Assembly (NCBI GenBank): GCA_964393335.1
Contig: CAYMTN010000078.1
Location: forward strand, 1 to 21,189
Reading direction: 5' to 3'
Length of the DNA stretch: 21,189 nucleotides
Origin: CAYMTN01 sp964393335
GTDB taxonomy: Bacteria > Chloroflexota > Anaerolineae > Aggregatilineales > Aggregatilineaceae
In this document: piece after piece, positions 16,501 to 21,189 of the stretch
Position numbering within the stretch: the first letter of the stretch is position 1
Layout: every line of letters starts with the position of its first letter
The notes under the pieces: generated by a model
Seen by the model: the letters and a program-made list of their open reading frames with translations, nothing else
The model's database searches: none
What the model was told of the DNA's origin: nothing
Program-made: the position numbers and the translations under genes

Positions 16501-19500
16501 TGATCGCCAGGCGGCGCGCGCTGTCGGTGAACAACTGCGCGTTATGGATCGCAATCGCCACCTGGGCCGCCAGCGTGGACTGCACGCTGACGTCTTCGTC
16601 GGTGAAGCGGCCAACGACATCGTCTTCGACGTTCAACACGCCGACCAACCGCTCGCCGACGATCATCGGGATGGCGACCTCGGAGCGCGTATCCGGCAGC
16701 AGCGGATTGCCCAAAAAATCATCCACCTGCGTGACGTCGTTGACGACGATGGCCGCGCGGGAGCGTGCCGCACGCGCTACCAGGCTTTTCGTGTACGTGA
16801 TCGGGATGCTGATTTTTTCCGCGACCAACTGGCGGCCTACGACCCCTGCCCCGGCCACGAGATCGAGTTGTTCGCCGCCGGCATCCAGCAGGTAAATGTG
16901 GACGTGGTACAGGTCAAAGTTCTCTTTGATCAGCCCCGATACGGTCCACAACAGTTGATCGACGTCCAGAATGGTCGTCGCCTGGCGGCTGACCTCGGCC
17001 ACCGTCGCCAGTTCGGCGGCGCGCGTTTCCGTTTGCTGCAAAAGCCGTTCGCGTTCGGCCTCGGCCTGTTTGCGTTCGGTGATGTCCAGGTGAGTGCCTG
17101 CCACGCGCTGCGGCTCGCCGTCCGGGCCGCGCCGCACCACCTTGCCGCGATCCAGGACCCACACCCATGCCCCCGACTGTGATTGCAGCCGGTATTCGCT
17201 CTCAAAGAACGGAGTGCGGCCTGCCAGGTGCGCGTCGAGCGTTTGCGACACGCGCTGCCGGTCGTCGGGATGCAGCAGGCCGCGCCAGGTAGCGTAATCG
17301 GACGCGATCTGGCCGGGTACGTAACCCAACATCTCGCTCCAACGCGCGTTTGACACCACGCGGTTGGTGGGCACATCCCAGTCCCACGACCCAAGCCCCG
17401 CCCCTTGCAGCGCCAGTTCGAGACGTTCTTCACTCTCGCGTAATGCTTCCTCGGCGTGCCGCCGCTCGGTGATGTCGTAGCCGATGCCGACCAACCCCGT
17501 GATCGTGCCCTGGCTGTCGCGCAGCGGCACTTTGGTCGTCAGCAGCCAGCGGCCCGACACCAGTTCTTCACGGGCAACCAGCATCTCGCCCGATGCGATC
17601 ACGCGAGCGTCGTCAGTTTCGTACTGCCGGGCAAATTCGGGCGTGTAAAAATCACGGTCGGTCTTGCCGATCACGTCCTGTTGGCGCGCCGCCCCCCGGA
17701 TGTGCACGTCCGCCATGTTTGCCAACAGGATCGCGCCGTCCAGGTCCTTGACATAAATGGTGGCGGGCACATGATCGATGATCGTGCGCAGCAGGTTACG
17801 CTCGTCCGCCAGGGCGACTTCGGCCCGCTTGCGCTCCGTGATGTCGTGGATGATCGCCTGCACCAGCACTTCACCGGACAACACCATGCACGCCAGGGAG
17901 ATTTCGGCGTCGAATGGCGTGCCGTCAATGCGAATGTGCCGCCAATCAAACGTCTGCGGGATGTCGTCCATCGCCAGCCGGATTTTTTCGTAGATCTTCT
18001 CACGCGAGTTCTGCCCGTCGGGCTGTGTTTCCGGCGAGAAACGGTGCGGCGGCTGGCCGACGATCTGCTCGCGCGTGCAGCCGAACATCTCCAACGCGCG
18101 CGGGTTGCAGTCGATAAACGTGTCGTCATGCAGGGTCAGGATCGCGTCATGCGCTTTTTCGAACAACGTGCGATAGCGTGTCTCCCGCTCGCGCAGGGCC
18201 TGCTCGGCCTGTTTGCGCTCGGTGATGTTGCTGATCACGCCGTAAACGGTGAAACCATCCCCCGTGCCTGCCACTTGCGGCACGACGTGCACACTGTCGC
18301 GCACCCATACCACCACGCCATCCGCCCGGAACACGCGGTATTCAATCTCGCTGTCGTGCCCGGCCTGCATCGTTTCGAGCTGGCGCTGGGCGGCGGGCCA
18401 GTCGTCGGGATGGACCAGCGTCTGCCAGAAGTGCCAGTCTTCCTGAAACCGGTCGAGCGGATACCCGGTCAGGATCGCAAACTGCGGCGACAGGATCGAA
18501 AAGCGGCGTATCGTGCCATCCGGGGCCAGATCGCCGGAGTAAATCGCGTCGCTGATCGACGTGATGATCTGCTGTATGCGCTGCTGGTTTTCACGCAGGC
18601 TGCGCTGCGAGCTTTCCAGATTCGCCAGCATGCTGTTGAGGCCGGTGGCCAGGTTTGTCACTTCGTCGCCGCCGGATACCGGCACGCGAATCGATACGTC
18701 GCCGGTCTGCCCGATGCGGCGGACAGCAGCGTTCAATTTCAGCAGCCGCACCACCACCAGGCGCTCGATCACGAACAGCGCCATGCCAACCAGGACCAGC
18801 CCACCCGCTGCCAGCGCCAGCATGAAAAAGACGATGGTATCCTGCCCCTGTGCGTACATGCTGCGCGGCACGTCCACGCGCATCAGCAGCGCCGGATCGC
18901 CGTTTATATCCGCGAGCACGGTGTACCCGGCCAGCGTGTCGGAATGAGTCACCTGCACGATGCGATGGTCCTGGCCGGGCATTTGCAGCGACGCGGCGAA
19001 ACCGGCCAGCCGGGCGCGCGCGCGGACGTATTCATCCGGCAGGGCGGGATCGTCGATCCGGCGAATGTCGAGCGCCATATAGGTCGCTTCGGCCAGCTCA
19101 TCGATCTGAATCTGCGTCAAATAGCGCCCAAAAATCAGCGCGCCCCGCGACGGACCCTGCCCATCGCTGGGCAGGATGGCGCGCGCCGCGACCAGCATGG
19201 GTCCGCCGGGCAGCAGCACGATCCCGTTCACATGGTCAGCCGGGCCATCCAACCGGGCCAGCGCCGGGTTACCGATTAACTGCTGCGCGATCCCCTCCGG
19301 GAGCGGTACCTCTTCACCGGCCTGCAGATCATACCCCTGAGCGTACACCGGCTCGCCCGCCGTATTCACAAACGCGATCACGTTGAGAGTCAAGAGCGCA
19401 AAGGTTTCACCCGGCAAATTCGTGTCGATGAACTGCTGGTTGCCATCCTGTACGAACTGGTAGCTGTAGTCCCAATGCGCCCAATCAGCGTTCACGACGT

Positions 19501-19720
19501 CCAGCGCTTTCAGATCGCGGTTCAAGGCGTAGACCGTGCGCCACACGTTACGATCCACGCGCTCCTGTTCCAGTTCGGCGAAGCTGTGCAGCAGGATCAC
19601 GCGGGAAAAGACGGAGGATAACCCGATCAGCGCCACCAACATCGCGCCGACCAACACCAGCATCTTGACTCGCAGTGAAATCTTTGTATCCCGGGTAGAA
19701 ATTCGCAGGGCACCGTCCAT
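10511..19720 (-). CDS. Giant multi-sensor histidine kinase (CHASE4-HAMP-7 PAS-9 GAF-HisKA-HATPase)
   Basis: About 3069 residues from ATG 19720; AAAGG lies nine bases upstream, while an in-frame ATG at 19744 lacks a site. Order: TM1 (19-42); extracytoplasmic CHASE4-like domain (about 45-290, with DWAHWDYSYQFV); TM2 (about 295-322); HAMP (to 375); PAS1-4 (about 380-880), each ending in an ITERK/R-type linker; GAF1 (900-1067); PAS5 (1070-1180); GAF2 (1200-1363); PAS6 (1380-1495); GAF3 (1520-1677); GAF4-9 (1690-2700); coiled coil (2703-2727); PAS7 (2729-2844); HisKA with phospho-acceptor His2860 in SHELRTP; HATPase with N box (NIVSNAINYTP), DTGIGI, FEPFF and GTGLGL. The catalytic core looks intact. 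No receiver, HPt or output domain is attached, so a separate response regulator is expected. Ligands are unknown, and no bilin-binding Cys pattern is obvious. Domain boundaries are approximate. Confidence 0.93.
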   Translation of the reverse strand: MDGALRISTRDTKISLRVKMLVLVGAMLVALIGLSSVFSRVILLHSFAELEQERVDRNVWRTVYALNRDLKALDVVNADWAHWDYSYQFVQDGNQQFIDTNLPGETFALLTLNVIAFVNTAGEPVYAQGYDLQAGEEVPLPEGIAQQLIGNPALARLDGPADHVNGIVLLPGGPMLVAARAILPSDGQGPSRGALIFGRYLTQIQIDELAEATYMALDIRRIDDPALPDEYVRARARLAGFAASLQMPGQDHRIVQVTHSDTLAGYTVLADINGDPALLMRVDVPRSMYAQGQDTIVFFMLALAAGGLVLVGMALFVIERLVVVRLLKLNAAVRRIGQTGDVSIRVPVSGGDEVTNLATGLNSMLANLESSQRSLRENQQRIQQIITSISDAIYSGDLAPDGTIRRFSILSPQFAILTGYPLDRFQEDWHFWQTLVHPDDWPAAQRQLETMQAGHDSEIEYRVFRADGVVVWVRDSVHVVPQVAGTGDGFTVYGVISNITERKQAEQALRERETRYRTLFEKAHDAILTLHDDTFIDCNPRALEMFGCTREQIVGQPPHRFSPETQPDGQNSREKIYEKIRLAMDDIPQTFDWRHIRIDGTPFDAEISLACMVLSGEVLVQAIIHDITERKRAEVALADERNLLRTIIDHVPATIYVKDLDGAILLANMADVHIRGAARQQDVIGKTDRDFYTPEFARQYETDDARVIASGEMLVAREELVSGRWLLTTKVPLRDSQGTITGLVGIGYDITERRHAEEALRESEERLELALQGAGLGSWDWDVPTNRVVSNARWSEMLGYVPGQIASDYATWRGLLHPDDRQRVSQTLDAHLAGRTPFFESEYRLQSQSGAWVWVLDRGKVVRRGPDGEPQRVAGTHLDITERKQAEAERERLLQQTETRAAELATVAEVSRQATTILDVDQLLWTVSGLIKENFDLYHVHIYLLDAGGEQLDLVAGAGVVGRQLVAEKISIPITYTKSLVARAARSRAAIVVNDVTQVDDFLGNPLLPDTRSEVAIPMIVGERLVGVLNVEDDVVGRFTDEDVSVQSTLAAQVAIAIHNAQLFTDSARRLAIIENSDSLVALSDYTAPTMTPAYINPAGLRLLGYDSMQAVRGRPLSSFYTPEALRLLRREVLPAVLRHGSWRGENVLRRADDSLVPVEQTVFVIHDDQGQPRDLATIVNDITERRQAEDALRRANRAYRALSDCNQAMVRAVDEPSLLDEICQIVVEAGSYRMAWVCFVEGDDLQTLRPVASAGHVAGYLDTIFDGDRNGIAQGPTAAAIRAGQPYIVHDIAADPVYDCWRDEALSRAYHSMVALPLIDEGRVLGALNVYGIDSYAFDTEEIALLVELANDLAYGIGALRTRVERRMADDQLRRSETNLLALIENTDELIFSVDHDLKLIVANSRFRDALEAAFGVSLPSGVLSSDMLALDALPDAMRADWVNLYAQAFEGERFTVERRYNLPGLPPGDMEIAFNPIRSETGEISGVSVFVTDVSQRKRDEEALHQLNDRLEKRNRELLALHELGQTLTGTLDVHEIYRLMYDEIAQRLLATPNFVVALYDEVAGLITCDFAVVDGVETDIALFPPMPLGSGPNSQTIRTRQPHIIDLPEDVPAGTFVQVGDERAPRSLLYVPLISGNQVIGVFGVQHYEPDAFKNLDLALMSTLANQAASALQNARLFAAEREQRLLAEALSDTASAINRTLDLDRLVERIQENLQRVIPHTTANLMLLDDGYVRVVGHHGYAERGLESWIASLHFPVEQLPNLQHILATGQPLVISDTRTVPGWARTEQTQWVMSYASAPMLREGRVFGFLNVYGETPGFFTEKHAERLQAFADQAAIAIQNARLFADEREQRTFAEALREIAAVINVTLDPEDVFESILQNIKRVVPHDAANIMLIEGQRARVVRGIGYVERGLGEWIRGLSFSVEENSLLREVVATDQPVVVGDTAHAPGWQDLPETDWLHAYACAPIRYADRVIGFLNVYSETPDFYRPFHAERLQAFAHQAANAIRNAQLFAAEHNQRAMAEALRDTAAAINRTLDPETVLDRILENTKRVIPHDAANIMFIEGGTARVVRSMGYEQFDPATPINNLRVAMSDMPHWQDMIETGQPFAMPDTAADPRWRLHVDSHDFMETWIRSTVKAPIRIEGKGIGILHLDSATPGAFSSADAEKLQAFADQAAVAIQNAQLFAAERDQRALAEALHNTAAAINRTLEFDEVLDHILTNVGHVVPSDTACIMFIDEADDHAYVVADWNFDAHGMGGAWRDAVRLSMTDTGNLRRASTVAHPLIIPDTAHDPEWVIMPETAWIRSHATVPILREGEVLGFLMLDSATPGFFGQQHVEPLRAFADHAAVAIQNARLFTAERNQRALAEALRDTAAAINRTLNFDEVLDLILDNTGRVVPHDAANVMLIEDGVARVVRGHGYEERGAGPWVRDLRFTVSEVPIWRQMFETGQPFAVPDTQLDPLWLNLPDETWIRSTVKAPIRVQGRIIGIVHLDSTTPGAFSQVHADRLQAFADQAAVALRNAQFFAAERDQRTLAEALRDTAAAVNSTLDFDTVLDRILTNVGRVAPYDVANIMLLEGDEARVVRRYPLPDESEPAPEGVRVTINDIPNLRRMVETGQPIVIPDTAKYPDWVEIAGLTWIRAHVAAPIRRDEQVIGFVMLDAHTPDFFTQAHADRLQVFADQVSVAIYNAQLFEAVQRHAAELEQRVRERTVELEQRRAQLQAILDSIGEGVIYDEKLETKYINHALTVLTGYEPAEYTGYLTLLRSSQYTLAEFSALQQHIFDMVSDRGIWRGELRLRHQEGKEFDAALTVTQVRNSAQEIIGAVTVIRDISQEKALQEQKDRFIASASHELRTPLANVKTRLYLLRKQPEKAEQHLQILDRVTSNMAELIENLLDVSRFERGVIPLYRRVIALQDTIRDVVNIQQAEADRKKITLRADLPAEALRVFVDPQRMAQVVTNIVSNAINYTPEGGQIVVELAQEGPRVVMRVRDTGIGIEEAMLSQVFEPFFRANEEKATGTGLGLTIAREIVRLHGGEIAVDSEVGRGSIFTVVLDLHRE
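11620..14660 (-). repeat. Six tandem GAF-domain repeats within the kinase gene (period 507-522 bases)
   Basis: The anchor LAEAL (or MAEAL/FAEAL) recurs with its codons at 14639-14653, 14132-14146, 13625-13639, 13103-13117, 12587-12601 and 12080-12094. The spacings are 507, 507, 522, 516 and 507 bases, i.e. 169-174 residues, always whole codons. Each unit reads AEALRDTAAAINRTL...PDT...APIR...LQAFADQAAVAIQNAQLF. Units 1-2 end in the N-V-Y-x-E-T-P type, units 3 and 5 in H-L-D-S-x-T-P-G-A-F-S, and units 4 and 6 in M-L-D-x-x-T-P-x-F-F. Confidence 0.85.
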
Positions 19721-19729
19721 GACGGGGAA

Positions 19730-19734
19730 CCTTT
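19730..19734 (-). promoter_or_regulatory. Ribosome binding site deciding the kinase start at 19720
   Basis: AAAGG lies nine bases before ATG 19720. The upstream in-frame ATGs at 19744 and 19834 have no comparable site, and the latter would add a basic, non-homologous stretch of 38 residues. Confidence 0.55.
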
Positions 19735-19818
19735 CAGCGTACATACTCGACGTTCGTTTAGGCCGTTGGTAGGACGGCTGCCAGCGCCAGGATGGGAGAC
19801 GCACACCCAGATGTGCCC

Positions 19819-19844
19819 CTGGGCGGACGCACACGCCCGCCCAG
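19819..19844 (-). terminator. GC-rich hairpin between fadN and the kinase gene (attenuator or processing site)
   Basis: CTGGGCGG (19819-19826) and CCGCCCAG (19837-19844) form a perfect 8-bp stem with a 10-base loop, about 27 bases past the fadN stop. No T-run follows on the minus strand, so it is more likely a partial terminator, mRNA stabiliser or processing site than a full intrinsic terminator. Confidence 0.45.
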
Positions 19845-19870
19845 AGTGGTTATCGGACACCGCCCGCCGC

Positions 19871-21189
19871 TCAGTTGCGCAGCGGCTTGTTATACTGGAG
19901 CATGTGCGCCAGACGTTCGTGCGTTTTCGGCTCGCGACACAGCGCGACAAATGCCTCGCGTTCCAGGTCCAGAATGTACTGTTCCGGCACCCAACCCGGC
20001 TCCGATAGATCGCCGCCGCACAACACGGTGGCGATATGATTGGCGATCAGCGCGTCGTGATCGGTGGCGAACCCGCCGTCGTGCAGCGTGAAGACCGCTA
20101 TGCGCAGCGCCGCCAGCGCATCACGCCCGGCAGCCCACACCATTCGCGGCGGGGGCGGCGTATAACCGCTGGCCGCCAGGTGCAGCGCCTCGCGTTTGGC
20201 CTCCGCCAGCAGGTGATCGCGGTTGAGCACGATCCGGTCGGCGGGCTGCAAAAATCCCATATCCCGCGCCAACCGCGCGCTTTCCGACACTTTCGCCAGC
20301 GCGATCTGCTCAAAAACTGCCTGTAAATGCGGCAGCACGTCGGCGTTGGGCGTCTCCATCACCGGGTTGATGTTGCGGCGCAGCATCTCCTTGCAGCCGG
20401 TGCCCGCCGGCAGCAAACCGACACCCATCTCGACCAGCCCGGCGTACAATTCCATGTGCGCGACCGTGCGCGTGCCGGCCATCATGAACTCGGCCCCGCC
20501 GCCCAACACCATGCCAAACGGCGCGGTGACGACCGGCCTGGGCGCGCTGCGCATCGCCTGGAACAGGTTTTGCAGCTCGCGCGTGACGGCGGCGATCTGG
20601 TCCCATTGTCCCTGCTGCGCCAGCATCAGGATCAACATGATGTTGGCCCCCGCGCTGAAGTGATCGCCCTGGTTGCCCACGACCAGCGCTTCAAAATCGC
20701 CGGATTCGAGCCGGTCGAGCGCCTTCCAGCCCATTTTGATGATGTCGTCGTCGATGGCGTTAGCCTTGCTGTGAAATTCGAGCAGCAGCACGCCGTCGCC
20801 CATGTCGATCAGCGACGCGCCCGCCATGCCTTCCAGCCGTTTGCCCGCTGCGCGCAGGTCCGCGATGGTGATCACGCGTGGGTCTTTTTCCAGCGGGACG
20901 TACGCGGCCTGCTGCCGGTCGTACACGCCGCTTACGACGCCGTTCGTATCGCGCTGGTAAAACGTCGCGTGGCCACTGGTCACCATCGTTTTGACCCAAT
21001 CCGCGACGGCGTAACCGTCCGCTTCCATGCGCGGGATCGTATCCGCCACGCCGAGCGCGTCCCAAATCTCGAACGGGCCTAACTCGTGGTTGAAGCCCCA
21101 CTTGTTCGCATGGTCGATGGACGGGATGTCGTCCGCGATCTCGCCCAGGCGGCGCGCGGCGTAGGTCAGGTAAAAGGCGTGCAGGTGCC
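19871..21189 (-). CDS. fadN: FadN-type 3-hydroxyacyl-CoA dehydrogenase/enoyl-CoA hydratase, C-terminal part (5' end beyond window)
   Basis: The frame is open to the right edge, so the N-terminal NAD-binding domain is missing; 438 codons plus stop are present. The fragment begins with the end of the HCDH C-terminal domain (signature NKWGFNHELGPFEIWDALGV, 21100-21050). A linker follows, then a crotonase-fold hydratase domain (roughly 20700-20200). This has the oxyanion-hole segments FSAGANI and GMVLGGGAEF and two candidate catalytic acids: Glu in GGGAEF and Glu in LVEMGVGLLP. The tail MLQYNKPLRN is typical of the family. HCDH followed by ECH is the order in Bacillus FadN, opposite to E. coli FadB. 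It catalyses hydration and NAD-dependent oxidation of beta-oxidation intermediates, feeding the thiolase. The GTG at 21049 is internal, not a start. Confidence 0.9.
   Translation of the reverse strand, partial: HLHAFYLTYAARRLGEIADDIPSIDHANKWGFNHELGPFEIWDALGVADTIPRMEADGYAVADWVKTMVTSGHATFYQRDTNGVVSGVYDRQQAAYVPLEKDPRVITIADLRAAGKRLEGMAGASLIDMGDGVLLLEFHSKANAIDDDIIKMGWKALDRLESGDFEALVVGNQGDHFSAGANIMLILMLAQQGQWDQIAAVTRELQNLFQAMRSAPRPVVTAPFGMVLGGGAEFMMAGTRTVAHMELYAGLVEMGVGLLPAGTGCKEMLRRNINPVMETPNADVLPHLQAVFEQIALAKVSESARLARDMGFLQPADRIVLNRDHLLAEAKREALHLAASGYTPPPPRMVWAAGRDALAALRIAVFTLHDGGFATDHDALIANHIATVLCGGDLSEPGWVPEQYILDLEREAFVALCREPKTHERLAHMLQYNKPLRN

Noticed and set aside
17456..19279. 607-codon open frame on the plus strand
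   Set aside because: It is antisense to the PAS and CHASE4/HAMP region of the kinase and has no domain of its own.
21047..21049. GTG as start of the fadN-like gene
   Set aside because: The frame stays open upstream to the window edge and encodes the conserved HCDH C-terminal signature, so the GTG is internal.

Overview
The window is GC-rich, densely coded bacterial DNA. Its general character fits Chloroflexota (Anaerolineae-like): very long PAS/GAF sensor kinases, STAND-type ATPases with TPR arrays, secreted PD40 proteins, and C-rich or GTAGGGGCG-type intergenic repeats. That assignment is an inference from gene families and repeat style, because no rRNA or other phylogenetic marker is present. 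Nine protein genes can be supported; two of them run off the window edges. I saw no tRNA, rRNA, CRISPR array or transposase.

Left part (1-4563, minus strand): a very large STAND/NB-ARC-like ATPase with a TPR superhelix is open from its ATG at 3958 to the left edge, about 1319 codons with no stop. It appears to be transcribed from a promoter that leaves almost no 5' leader. Upstream on the same strand is a small single-pass membrane protein (4036-4563). It is divergent from xth (exodeoxyribonuclease III, 4706-5479), and the two divergent promoters are recognisable between them.

Middle part (5480-9246, plus strand): a tandem-hairpin element follows xth. Next come azlC-azlD (branched-chain amino acid exporter), a 448-base gene-free stretch with degenerate intergenic repeats, a secreted protein with a C-terminal PD40/TolB-like propeller segment, and a small Cys-rich membrane-anchored protein. 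A strong terminator closes this block.

Right part (9247-21189, minus strand): in transcription order, the C-terminal part of a FadN-type 3-hydroxyacyl-CoA dehydrogenase/enoyl-CoA hydratase (5' end off the right edge), a giant sensor histidine kinase of about 3069 residues, and a fadA-type thiolase. FadN and FadA make consecutive steps of fatty-acid beta-oxidation and are usually direct neighbours. Here a 9.2-kb kinase gene lies between them in the same direction. The kinase reads as TM, CHASE4-like sensor, TM, HAMP, four PAS, GAF, PAS, GAF, PAS, seven GAF, PAS, HisKA, HATPase. Its last six GAF domains are tandem repeats with a period of 169-174 residues. They fall into subtypes in the order A-A-B-C-B-C, which suggests that a two-GAF unit was duplicated. 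No response regulator is present in the window.
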